Shown here piece after piece: positions 25,261 to 37,700 of a DNA stretch of 64,000 nt. The position numbers and the translations under genes were made by a program. Below the pieces are notes generated by a model. It was not told the DNA's origin. It saw nothing but the letters and a program-made list of their open reading frames with translations, and ran no database searches. The stretch is from Sarcocystis neurona. Taxonomy: Eukaryota > Apicomplexa > Conoidasida > Eucoccidiorida > Sarcocystidae. Where the stretch lies: the NCBI GenBank assembly GCA_000727475.1, contig KL647293.1:2244588-2308587 (forward strand), in the 5' to 3' direction. Within the stretch, counting starts at the first letter, position 1; every line of letters begins with the position of its first letter.

Positions 25261-25854
25261 AAGCAAGAAGAAATACAAACGTACTTCTTACGCCACCCAA
25301 GCGTCTGTGTTTCGCGAAGAGGGGTCAGCAACAGTGGACGATATTGTTGACAGAAAGCGCTGATATGAGTGCGTTCGCAGCCAGCTGCGACGACCCATCA
25401 GATCTTTTCACTAGCGTACCACACCTGTGTTACATTTTCCCTAAAAGAGGGGGTTCGACGACGGTGTGGTGTTGGCCCAGAGAGCCGGGCTGTCTGGGAC
25501 AGCAGTGAAACGTTAGTGGAAGGGTACCACCATGCGCTTGTCGCCAAGTGTCTCTCAACCCCTTGGAGCATAATGATGCTCACGACAGACTTCTAAGATG
25601 ACGCTTTGATTGAACGCTTACTTGCACAGAATTGCTCCAGAGCGACTGTGTAGGAGAAAATGTAGCCTTACGATACACGAACGCCGTCGTGCCCAACACA
25701 CAGCAGGAATACACACATCGCGAGGACTTTTTACTCGACCTATAATCACCACCTACCTGTCTGGCAGTTTTTGCTTCCCGACGTTTCGGCGCCGTCGACG
25801 TCACTCTCACCCGCGAATATACGCAGCGGCTGCTTTTAAATTGACTAGTTTGAC

Positions 25855-25870
25855 GTCAGTTTAAACTGAC
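25855..25870. repeat. 16-bp perfect palindrome
   Basis: The sequence GTCAGTTTAAACTGAC is its own reverse complement. It lies four bases before the left arm of the foldback element at 25875-26100, so the two may be linked. Confidence 0.9.
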
Positions 25871-25874
25871 TTTT

Positions 25875-26100
25875 AATGTGCGTGGAATGTAGGCTGCCCT
25901 AATCCTGGCGCCGGCTTCTGGCAGTCTCCGTGAAACAACTGTGGGTGGAACCCCGCCCCGAGAAAGGCAGCAGGGGTGCTGCCTTTCTCTGCAGGTGCCT
26001 GCCAGAGTCGGAGTCAGCACTAGGGCAACCCACAGTTGTTTCACGGAGACTGCCAGAAGCCGGCACCAGGGATTAGGGCAGCCTACACTCCACCCACATT
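25875..26100. mobile_element. Foldback or MITE-like element with 72-bp inverted arms
   Basis: The left arm (25875-25946) and right arm (26028-26100) are near-perfect inverted copies; I count three substitutions and one indel. The 81-bp centre holds a second perfect hairpin: a 13-bp stem GAGAAAGGCAGCA at 25960-25972, loop GGGG, and its complement at 25977-25989. No coding capacity is present and I see no clear target-site duplication. The structure suits a non-autonomous foldback or MITE-like element, or a locally formed palindrome; the mobile-element label is an inference. Confidence 0.6.
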
Positions 26101-26663
26101 CGTCGCAATCAGGGTGTGCACGGTAGTAGGGTACACATTGAGGGTGGATGCGGCACGAGCAAATGATAGTGAGACTTCTGCTATATATACACTGCGAATG
26201 TATGCACCAGTTGTGGTGCCGTTCATCCAGCTGCAGGCAGTCAGTGTGATGTCCTGTTTCTCTACCATTAACGATGTGACCGGTGCCTCAAGCCACAACC
26301 GGCTCACAACCTTGCACATCTCGTCTTTCTGCGTCTGACGACCTCTGCCGGTTGCCATAGAGTGGCAGCCCCCGACGGGTGTAGCTCCTCTGTAGACTTA
26401 TTTGCTAGTCTTCCCGCAGCAAAGCAATAACCAATGCCGAATTAAGTTTGTTTCCCTGATGTTCGGACCAGTCTGCGGTGGACGTGCAGACTTCAGCCTG
26501 CACGCCTACACGTACTCAGCACCACGGCGTACACGGCACACGCGTACACTGATTAGACGCGAGTGGTCATTTATATGCAAGTCAGCCGTTGTTTGTACAT
26601 ATATATATATATATATGCATGTATTCACCGCCTATAACAGAAACCATACAATATATCGCACGC

Positions 26664-26771
26664 GCGTATGGCCAGAAAGCCTAAACAAGTGGCTTGTCTA
26701 TCGTATGGCCAGAAAACCTAAACGAATGGCTTGTCTATCGTATGGCCAGAAAACCAAAACAAATGGCTTGC
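26664..26771. repeat. Tandem repeat, 37-bp unit, about 2.9 copies
   Basis: Units start at 26664, 26701 and 26738, each opening CGTATGGCCAGAAA and ending with TGGCTTG. The third is truncated at 34 bases. Copies differ by a few bases. The unit length is not a multiple of three. Confidence 0.85.
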
Positions 26772-28720
26772 CAGTTTATCTGAGCGTGTGACGCGTTCAG
26801 TGAACGCTCACGCATCGCCTTCTCACTCTCAAGAGCCTCCGCGTTTAGTCGGTCTTAACAACCTTCGCGCGTCTTTCTGCTTGATGTGAGGCGCCGGTTA
26901 AGTGTGTCCATAGATTGCTGACATCCGACAATTCGGTTCCTCTGGTATGACCCTGGATCACAACATCCTTGCAGAGGCTTTTCAATTTGCTCCGCGAACA
27001 GAACCTTCCCAGAAACAAAGAACTGACGTGCTATGAACATCAGAAGCGTGCACTGCGGACTACGCACCACGGGGGAAACAGCACCTGGTTGGAAACACGT
27101 GTCCCTGCCGCTTCCGCTACGAATACGTAATCCGCCAGAACATCCGCGTCTACGGAGATTAATGCATAGTTACGGCTCTCCCTTGTAGGCATACGCACTA
27201 CGTATAATGCGTGCCGGAGGCTTGGAACGGTCCACTTCTCGTTCGCCAAGAAGAAAGATAGATGCACAAGCAGATGTAGGCAAACCAGGCAGGGACGCTG
27301 CTGGTACCACTGTATCATCTGGACCTACTGCCGCTGCTTCCGTTTCTATGCAGATTTCAGTAGTCTCAGCTGCAATCACATTGGCGTGGTGGCGGCGGCG
27401 TCACCGTGCTTCTGCTGTGTGTGTCGCTGTGAGCACCTGCGCTGAACTAAATGATAGATGGATTCCATTGCATGTGCCTGGGCTTGGCCCTCCCGGCGGT
27501 GCTCTCACGCCATTTCCACCTAAAAATGCAGTCACTGCTTTTTACAGCCACCCCAGTCCCAACGCATATTTCTGTTCTAGACGCAAGTGTGGCCCTCTGG
27601 CTTCTCCGCCAGCTGCGAGTTCAACCGGAACCCAAGGTCGACGTTCAACAAGCGTGCTCTTCCACGTACTCATTCCTCCGACTACCGCTGTGCCACACAG
27701 TGGCGGTCCGCTGTCTTTACATATCCTGCTCACTCAATATTTCTGCCCCTGTAGCCCTTCGCGCTATACCCGTATTTGGACTCTTCCTCAGCGTGGCGAG
27801 ATTTTTGCGCATCTCACTCCACACGCTTCTTCCGCTTCGCACCTCTAGGTCAACGTGTCAAACTCGCATTCGTCTTCACGTCTCGCTTCGTTGGGCGATA
27901 ATGCAATTGCTTCGTTGTTTTTTACGTATCTCAACTGATGAGCTGTATCTTCTCCTTCGGCTTGACTCTTCTCTTCTGTACACTTTTCGCATATCTCTTA
28001 TTCTCGTGTACATTTTCGTTGTGTGCGTCTGCTGGTACCGGAGGTGTACGCTCCGCTGTTTCACTCTTTGTCTCATTTGTTTTACATGCGAGAACTTAAC
28101 TGCGGTTCTTTACGAGAACCAACAATCTTCTGTCAGGAGCAGCTCAAATCGCGCACTAATTCCTACTATGATGAACATATTTTGCGCATGTGGCTCTGCT
28201 ACTGGGTGTGTGTGTGACCTGGATCCTCGGTACGGCAGTGAGCGGACAAAGCTAAAGCCTCGTGTATTGAGCTGGAAATGCCTTTTGTTGCTGGAGTTGC
28301 TGTTACACAGCAGACCTTCAAACTCATTTAGCTGCCGTGTAGTTCCAATCCCTTTCATTCTATCTTACGATGTCGTGTTACTTTTCCAATGAAAATCCGC
28401 CTGGTACCACTTTAGTGCTGCTCCTGATATACACTCGTATCCAAAATCTGCATATCAGCTGCCCTGCCCCGAGTCGTACACGCGCCACGCAAACGCAGCA
28501 GCAGTTATGACTACGATAATGTTAAGGAATCCATCGCCGGCGAAACTTTCGTCTAAGTACACTGCATGCCGCTGCGCCCATCCCTACCCATTGGCACCAA
28601 ACATTATTTTTAGTCTCCCCGGCCTACAGTTGCTGTCTCTGTTTTCTTTTCTCCGTCGTAAGACGCATGCTGAGCCGGCCGACCTGCTTTTTCGCCAGCT
28701 CGAGCGCTTGTCGCAGTAAT

Positions 28721-31700
28721 TCAACGATCGACTGCAGCACCGGCAGCAAGGTGCTGTACAGCGTGAGAGGCAGGCGCTGCACCAGGTTCCTCTGCGGACC
28801 CGCGACGCATTGTTTCGTTACTAGGGCAGCCATACGCATCTTCTCGAACTGCGACTGCCCGGTCAGGACTCCTATCATCCGCTCTCCCTGTGGTGTCGGC
28901 GGCACACCGAAGTGTCACCCCAGCAACCTCTTCCACGACCACGACACCACCATTAGCCGCTGAAGCAGGATCGCCAGCAGACGCGGAGTGGAATTGGGCA
29001 GACGCCGCACCTGCAGCAGTATTCGCGTAGGCTGAGTGATGTGTAGCAGCGGTACCAGATGCAGGGCCCGAAAAAGACGAAGCATCTTCTCTGCCAGCAG
29101 CCAGATTGTCTGCCGCGTATTCACCAGCGCAATTACTTGCTGCAGCAGCCCGTGTAGACGTCCGAGCACGTGCATTAGTGGCAAGACCAGCAGATGCGGC
29201 AGGAGAAGTGGTTGTACCAGCTGTCTGAAGACGAGATGGACTAAACGAATGAGCTGCACGTGTGTGAGAAGACGCACTAGTAGTGACACTTGCAAGCGGT
29301 ACACGCCCTCGTGATTTGAACTGCAGCCCGGCAAATAAACCTTCTGAAGGTCGCTCAGGTGGCTGCTGCGGTGCAGCGGCAGCAAATCCAGCACCAGTCG
29401 CACCACCACCAGAAGCACCGACGGCAACAAGCGGCTTTGCTGATCCGCGTGTAGGGGTCGGACATTTGCTATCTGTATCTCGTTTATAGTCATTTTCGGC
29501 CACCTGCTCCCAAGCGGGCTCTCGTGGCGATCGCCACCGCGTCCCTTCTGCCTGCTGCTCACCTGCACCCCGCTGGCACTGGTTATGCTTACGTTGGCGC
29601 GGCTGCTGCTCTTCCTGCGGCTGCTCTTCTTCCTCTATTCTCTGGGAGGTTTCTTCCTGCGGCTGCTGCTTCCGCTCCTGCTGGCATTTGCGCTGGAGCT
29701 TCTGTTGCTGCTGTCGGAGCTGCTGTTGCAGCTGTTGTCTATGGTGGCGCACAGCTTCGGCTTTGCGGCTTGTGGCGTCCATCGCCTGTCTTAGACGGTG
29801 GGCTTCGGCACGCAGCATATCAAAAGGCGAGGAAGCATCTTGCATGTGTCCTGCTGCTCCTTCCACGACCGCATGTACAGCCCTGCCGCCCACCCTCCGC
29901 TGCTGACTGCCCTCTACCTGCGCTTCCTCTTCAAGCGTTTCTTGCACTTCCTGCAGCAAGTGTTGCTGCTGCAGCAACTCTGCCTCAAATTTCTCCTGCA
30001 GCACGACGCACTTAGCGATCTCAGTCCTCAAAGCAGCAGCTTCCCCTCGAGAGGCGGTCTCATGTCTCACCTCGTTTGCTTTTGCCACAGCCGCAGCTTT
30101 CCTTGCTGGGCACGTTGTTGTTGCTTCCGGTGCTGCTGCTGCGGATGCTGCAGTTTCTGGTGATGTTGCGGCTCCTCCTGCGGCTGTTGAGACTGTCACC
30201 GATGCGGCTGTTGTTGCTGGCGACGATGGTTTGAGCCTCCGACTCCGCGCGTCCTCCCGTAAAGATGGATGTGCGCTGCTGTTACTTCCCGAGTAGACCT
30301 CCTCGTCCACCTGCCTTTGCTGCTGGTGCTGCTGTTCGCTGTCCTGGCGCTTCTCACGGATCTGCTGCTCCTCTTTCGTCTGCTGCTGTCGCGGCTCTCT
30401 GTGTGGCGCTTCAGACTCCCAACTCTGCCGTTTCATGTGTTGCTGCTCTTCTAAGTGCTCCGTTTCTTCCACGGCGTGCGGCCTGTCGGGACTTATTTCC
30501 GCCATGCGGCGTTCATCAGTTTCCTGCTGCCTATGCTGTGTCTCCGCCTCCTGCGGCTGCTCGTCGTCCGGTGGCGGCGCGCGCTCTGCTTCTTCCTCTT
30601 GCTGACACGTTTCACGTTGCTGCTCGCGAACCTGACGCTCCTTATATTTACACGGCTGCTGTATGCCTTCATCCCTTGGCGGCTGCTGCCCCTTCTCCGG
30701 TTGTTCTTCCTGCTCCGAACCTACGACTTCCTGTCGCTCTCTAGGTGGCTGGTGGGTCCCCCCTTGCTGCTGTCCTGGCTCCTGCTGTTTCGTATTCTTC
30801 CCCAGCATGGAGTCTGTGTTACTTATCGGTCCTTGTTCCTCCTCTCTTCCTTCTTCTTCTTCCTGCTGCAGCTGTAGCTCCTGCGGAGAAGACGATACCG
30901 GCATACAGTCCGGCTGCGCTGTGCTACAGCTGCTGCTACCGCACACCTGAGGGCTACCGTCTCGCGCAGTTTCGTCAGCGGTGGCAACACCAGTAGAAGT
31001 GAGCCGCTCCACCCTCTCCTCTCCGCTTTCTCTCTGTGTACCATGAGACAGATCGCTTTCCTCTAACGCATCTGCTCGTACACCGTCCACCGCTGCCACT
31101 CCTGCTGTGATTATTCCTTCAGCTGCTGCTGCGGTCGCCTCAACCGCCAGCGTTGTTGCTTCATCTGCTACGGGTGTTCCTGCGTCACATGCTCCAGGCG
31201 TCACTCCACCCGCCACCGGGGATGCTTCATCTGCTACTGCGCCTATCGGTTCCTGCAGTGCTGCTGCACGTGCTGCTGCGTCTGGGGGCTCGTCCACTCC
31301 TGCTGCACCTGCTCCGGCGTCTGGTGCTTCACCCGCTGCTGCAGATGGTGGTTCACGCTCTGCCCTCGCTGTGGCTTCATCGTCTGTGTTGCCAGCTTGA
31401 GATCCACCTGCTGCGTCTGCAGCTTCATCCGGGTCCGAAGTCGCTGCCTTACCTGTTTCTGCTGCCGCATCTGCCCCAGCTGCTGCTGCTGGTGTCCCCC
31501 CTGGTAAGACGCTCGTACACCCTGCTGCCACGGCGCTCACTGCCACAGTAGATGGAGCAGGAGCAGCAGCAGTCGCGCTGTCACTTCCTGCTGTCTCAGT
31601 CGGCTCTTCCTCCGAAAAAACGCTGTCGGCTCTACTACTCCTCCCACTTCCTGCGGCACCTGTTTCCGCGACTCCTGTTGCACCTCCTTCAGGGTCAGCG

Positions 31701-34700
31701 GTTTCTGCTGCGTTTCTGCTTAGTCCGTCGCCTGGAGCACGTTCGTGGGCTTCGGCCACGGCTGTTGCTGCCGCTGTGGGAGAGTCTTGCGCCACGGCTG
31801 CCGACGCCCCAGACTCCTCGTCTGCGTCTTTCGTACTGAGCTTCTCCTCCTCCTCCTCCTCCTCACCCGCGCCAGCACCGCGCCTGTTGCTGCTGCTGCT
31901 GCTCTCCTCTCCCCCTACACTGCTGCTGCTGGTCGAACTTCGCTGCAGCAGCTCCGCCAGCTGCGTATAGGCGGCAATTTCTTCGGCCACAAGCGCCCCG
32001 TGCACCTACACCCGCCAGGCGCAAGCGACGGCAAAAACGTACGGCGATTCATCAGCAAAGAGTTCCTCACATCCAGACACTCTCGACCACACACATAATG
32101 GCGGTCGTGCCACACTTCTTTACACATGCGTGACGTGTGTCTCTGTGTGTGTGTGTATGTGTCTCTACGTATGTACGCAAACAGTCTTTCACCTGCAGAC
32201 TCAAAAACGTTGCGCTGTCCCTGTATACATGTCCACCTGCACCTACAACACAGCTCTACATAAATATAGACATATATACATATATATATATACATACAGA
32301 CACAGACACACAGATATACATACGTCTGGCATGTGTCTACGTAGCTGCCTTCGAAAACACTCTCATACATAAATGCAGACAGACGTATATACATATATAT
32401 GTATATATGGAGGTTTAGCTGTATATTCGCGTCCGTGTGCACACAGCGACCCCACACACATGTGCGCCGGTGAACGTGTGAAGACAGCCGCTTGTGTTGG
32501 AGTTAATGAGTCGGGGGGCAGAGGCGCGGCAGAGAAGTGCCAGTGCTCGTGCTGCACGAGACGGTCGACGAGGGGGAGAGAGATGTGTGTATCCTGCAGT
32601 AGAAATCTTCGTGTCTACACGCGCATGCACACACGCATACGTACGCAGAGAGAGGAAGACGCGACGGGGGCGAACAATGCAGGCAGACGGGCCCCACCAC
32701 ACACATACACACTCTCACACGTGTACGACTGTCTACGTATACAGACAGGTACGGAGACAGAGTCAACAAATATGTTTTGCATCGGGGAGCAGGGGAGAAC
32801 GCAGTTCGCTCGCCCGTCCCCCACACTTCTCTACGGATGCGTCGTGCAACTGCGCCGAAAAGAAAAAAGGCAGCCAAAAAGACCCACCGCTGCATCGTCG
32901 ATATGGCGGCTTCTTTCCGCCTGCTGCTGCAACTGCTGCAGCTGCTTGATCTGCTGCAGCAGCAGCTTCCGTCGCCGCTGTTGTTGCTGCAGGTGCTGGT
33001 CCAGTTGCTGTCTCCGCATCAGCTGCAGCTGCGGCTCCAGACTATTCACCTCCTGAAACGCACCAGCCGCAGCAAGTGCCCCAAGCGCACTCGTCCACAA
33101 AAAGAAACAAACGCGGGAGCGAACCGGCGGATACACTTGTACACGTGTATCCGGACGTGCCTATGTGTGTGATCACGTGTAGACTTCTACATTCGTGCAC
33201 TTACGTACGAAGACATGTATAAAAGTATGAAGAGGTACATATATATATATATATATATGTGCACACGTGTACGAACAGTTGTGTGTATGTGTGAGCACGT
33301 TATATATATATATATATATGCATACGTGTACATGTATGAATACGTGTTGAATACGTGTGTATGTATGAATACGTGTGTATGTATGAATACGTGTATATGT
33401 ATGAATACGTGTATACGCGTAAGTATATACATATATATACATATACATGTACATGCATAAGTGTATATGTTTGAATACTTGTATGTGTACGTCTATATAT
33501 ATGTATGTGTATGGGCATAAGTGAAGATGTATGAATACGTGTATATGTATCAATACGTGTACGTGTACGAGTACGTACATTTATATACATACATATACAT
33601 ATATACATACATATATGTATACATACACATATATATATATATATATATATGCATACGTGTACATTTATGAATACATGTATACGTATGAATAGTTGTGTAC
33701 GGAAGCACACGCGTATATGTACTCATATATATATATGTATGAACATATGTACGTGCATGGAAATCACAGCTACACACACACGTGCCGCGAGGTGTCCGAA
33801 GCGGCTGATACGTAGGCCTGGGAACCGCTGTTGCACATGTACGGCCTCGCCCTTTACATCTCTGTTCACACACATGCGTGCCCCGAAGATACGCATTTGT
33901 GCCTCTGTGTATCTCTCATATGGTTGCTTTACGACTGTGGACGCATATTAATCCTTGAGACGCAATACCAGCATTTGCTCACGCAGGCACATGTCTCTCT
34001 CTCCATATATATAAATACACCCGCAAACGTACATGAATGGAGCAAAACTCGTGGCGATTTTGCTTCAACTCTCTGTATACATAACGTATACATGTATCAC
34101 ATATGCAGAGAATATATATATATATATAGCATACACGTACCTACATATATATACATATGTATGCCACGTATATAGCTGCACACTCCCCAGCTGTGTCCTT
34201 CTCCTCGTTGGACGGGCATTCGCAGCGACTGCTTCCTGCTGTCACTGCTATTGCTTTCAGCTGCTACTGCTTGCTGCTGTCACCGCTTGCTGCTGCTACA
34301 GCTTCCTGCTGCTACTGCTTCCCGCTGCTGCTCATTTTTGCGAGTGCTGGTCTTGCTTGTTGATTCTTGGTAGGACTCCTTGTTGCCGCGCCTGCTGCTG
34401 CTGCTCTTTCTTGTGAGCGTTGCTCTTCTCTGCTGTTGCCTCGTGGGGCTCCTTGTGGCTGCTCGTGCCTGATGTCGCTGCTGGCGCCAGTTGCTGTTTC
34501 GACGACTTACCTCCTGAAGGCTCTTGCAGCGCTGAGCGCAGCTGTCGATTTTCTCCTTCAGCGCATCGCTCTGCTGCTGGCACTTCTGCAGCAGCAAGCC
34601 CCAGACGTTATCACAGCATCGGCAGCGAACCAATTGCGCTGCTCTGCGGACATAGGCCGCGAAGAGAGACAGCCCGCCCATGTACGTCCTACACACGGCA

Positions 34701-37700
34701 CCCGATGTCCTTCCCTTAAGACATGAACATGACAGCAGTTCTTCTGCTGCGTCCATACCATTCCACCGAGAAGTCATGTTCGGCAACAGCCACACGTACA
34801 CACCCGCCTTCCTCGCCCCTTCGCACACGCCTACAACGGCACTTGTTATCTGCAACGCGACTAGGGTATACATATCCACCAGTTTGTAGCACATACATTG
34901 GTACACGTAAAATAGAGGAAGTATCTTCTCAGTTCGTGTACCTGTCTACAGACGTACACGCGCTTATCACAAATATGTGCCTACCTACAAAAGTCTCAAC
35001 AACAGCCAAGTCGACTGTCTCGCACTCACAGCCCATTACCGGTGCACCACACCTCCGCATGTTCCTACACACATACATACATATATATATATATATATAT
35101 TGAGGTAAAGAGAGGACTCTTACGGCCCACTACCGGTGCTTCACACCTCCGCATGTACCTACAGACATATATATAGAGACGCAGAGGTAAAGAAAGGACC
35201 CTCACCAGGCCCGTGCATGCATTTTTACGAGGACCTCATGCGTGCCTGACAGCAGAGTTAGCAAGAGACAATCGTACGCACAAAGGCGCACAGACGTGTA
35301 CACACGCGTACATGTATGCGGAGACATAAATACATACGCGTGCACTCAAGGAGGCCACGGCAAACACCGAGAAAAATGTGGCCACCGGCTGCGAAGAGAA
35401 AAAGATAGTACAGACGACAGCTTGAAGAGTTCCTGCTGCAAGCCACGCGACACTTGTTGCGGCTCTCTGTGTTGACCGCAGCTGCAGGGGTGGTGCTGCT
35501 GCCTAATTCCTCCTGTGCGTCTGTGTTGCCCTGCTGTGACGCTATCCGCTGCGCTGCTTCGCTGCTCCTGTCCTCCCGCGCTTCTGTCGTCCTGCGGTGC
35601 TGTTGCCGTCCTGCTGTGCTGCACACCGCGCGTCGCGTCGCGTGGGGCGAAGCAAGCTTCCTAGACGCCGTACCTTGATTTCTACGGTGTACATCGCTGC
35701 TTCCTTGAAGTAACGAGAAGCGACTGCGTGCTCCTTCTCCTCCTGCAGCACGGGCAGCAGCAGCAGCTGCTGCTGGTGCTCCCCCCGAAGCCGCAGGCGG
35801 CGCTGCTCGTGCTGTTCGACCTCCTGCTGCAGCAGCCGGCGCTGCTCAAGCAGATCCTTCAGCGACGTCTTCCTGTAGCAGCGCGCACGTGCAGAAGAAC
35901 AAATACATTCCATACACATACACGCACAAACACGCACACACGACGGTTCTCTCCCTTGGTGCGGAGGCAGAAATAATCTACACATACATGCTCATACATA
36001 CGCAGGTGCGATACCTCGGCCTGCTTCTGCTGCAGCCGTTGTCTCCAAGAGGACCCAGAAGCAGCAAGCCGTCTCATGACGTCCTAAACACACCGACCTG
36101 CTGGTCTGCTGTCGAACGCGTGTAGCGACAGAGCGCTGCAGACGGCCACGGCTGTGCCCGTGCGCGCAGCGCACCCATGCAGCCTCGCACCGAAACGAAA
36201 ATCGACTGTCCCCGCTGCAGTCCCCCCACCTCTGTGGCCACGCAGAAAAAGACGCGGTGCCTCTTCCACCGCTGTTGCAGCTGCGACCTGAGGATGCCTT
36301 CTCGCACGCCCGCGGCGGACCCACAGCAACGTCACGCGTGTAAAACAACGTCCGGCTGCTGCTGCTGCTCCTGCTGCTGCTGCTCCTGCTGCTGCTGCTC
36401 CTGCTGCTGCTGCTCCTGCTGCTCCTGCTGCTGTTGCTGCATGTACGGGCTCCGGATCTCTCAAGCCCAGCACTGGCGCTAGGCCGCGCCCCCCCCCGTC
36501 GCCGTCGAGCGTGCGTGTAGATATACATGTATAGTCACACACACAGATCTAGCGACAGGTTCGCCTTGGTAGTGGCACCCACACGCATACACACATGTGC
36601 GCCGCCGAAGTGGACGTTCGAAATGGGCGTACACAGACCCACAGGACGACGACAACGCGGTGCTTTGGCTGCCGGTGCGCGGGCGACCGCAGGCGGGGCG
36701 GAGACGAGTGCGGCGCAGGTGAACTTACTGCTGGTGCTGCAGCGCTGCGTCGAGCGAGCGCTCGTGGCGTCGCACTGCGTCCTGGCGGACCGCTAGCAGA
36801 CGCGACAGAAAGTTTCGACGGGCTTGGAGCAGCGACACCCCCTCCTCGGCGGCAGCTGTTGCCGCCTTCAGCCTGTGCGCCAAGAAGCAGAAAACACAGA
36901 AAACAGAGGGAGGACCTACCGGCATGGAAGAGACAGCAACAGCAGCAACAGCAGCACCTCACCACGACACGCAAGCACATTCACAGGACCAGCGAGAGCA
37001 TCTCTCTTTCTGCAGATGTATATATGTGGGCGTGCGGCCCCACATACGCATGTGTAGTAGATACACACCTGCCGCCTGTGCGCAGGGCGCAAGTCACAAA
37101 AAGGATAAGCCACGGCGTCCCTCTACTGCGCGTGCGCGCGCGTGTGGCAGCCGCAAGAGAAACGAACGGTGTTTTGCTGCGTGTGGACGTCTAGAAGCCA
37201 CCACCCAATGCTGAGGACAGAGCTTCTCCTTCCTTAGCACGCTGCCTCCGGGAAAAGCAGAGGACGGCGACTCTCTCTGTCTGCAGTTGCTCAGACTAAC
37301 ACGATAACGCAGAAGGCGCCCAGGCCTGCCTGTCTCTACTGGAGACACAGCGCACAAAACGGAAGCTTCGGTACTGCCGGCGTGTGCACGCGCCGTAGAG
37401 AATGTGGAGACACACACATACGCCAGAAAAGGCATCCGACAGAAAGAAAGCAAGAATGGCACTTGGACGAGGACGCACACGGAGAACAAAGACGAGAAAA
37501 AGGAAGAGAAAGTGGAAAAGAAAAAAGAAAAAGAGGAGGCGGAATTTGTTCCCAGTGACGCTCTGCTTGGTGGTGAAGCACGACGACGAGGGAGGGAGAC
37601 GCGACGGGTTGGTGGTACACACTGGGCGAAGAGGAGGCCCACGGGGAAAATAAAAAACAATGAAGAGAGGGAACATAGAGGGCAGGAAGAGAAACAAATG

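Larger units (their letters stand above)
23925..28720. other. Spacer between convergent genes, with foldback and tandem repeats
   Basis: The FAD synthase gene ends at 23924 on the plus strand and the coiled-coil gene ends at 28721 on the minus strand. Coding-like plus-strand scraps follow the FAD synthase stop: an Ala-rich piece near 23964-24018, one at 24298-24391 that ends at GTGAGT, and an unrecognised 68-codon frame at 24620-24823 (ILAFRMGDSNGYEKE). They may be a small gene or an alternative FAD synthase 3' end. 26800-28600 is pyrimidine-rich on plus and has long but unconvincing open frames. The repeats are listed separately. Confidence 0.5.

Noticed and set aside
27207..28392. Two long plus frames (213 and 313 codons) in the convergent spacer
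   Set aside because: The plus strand here is strongly pyrimidine-rich, which suppresses stop codons. Two overlapping frames are open at once and both read as generic Leu/Arg/Ser/Cys sequence without domains.
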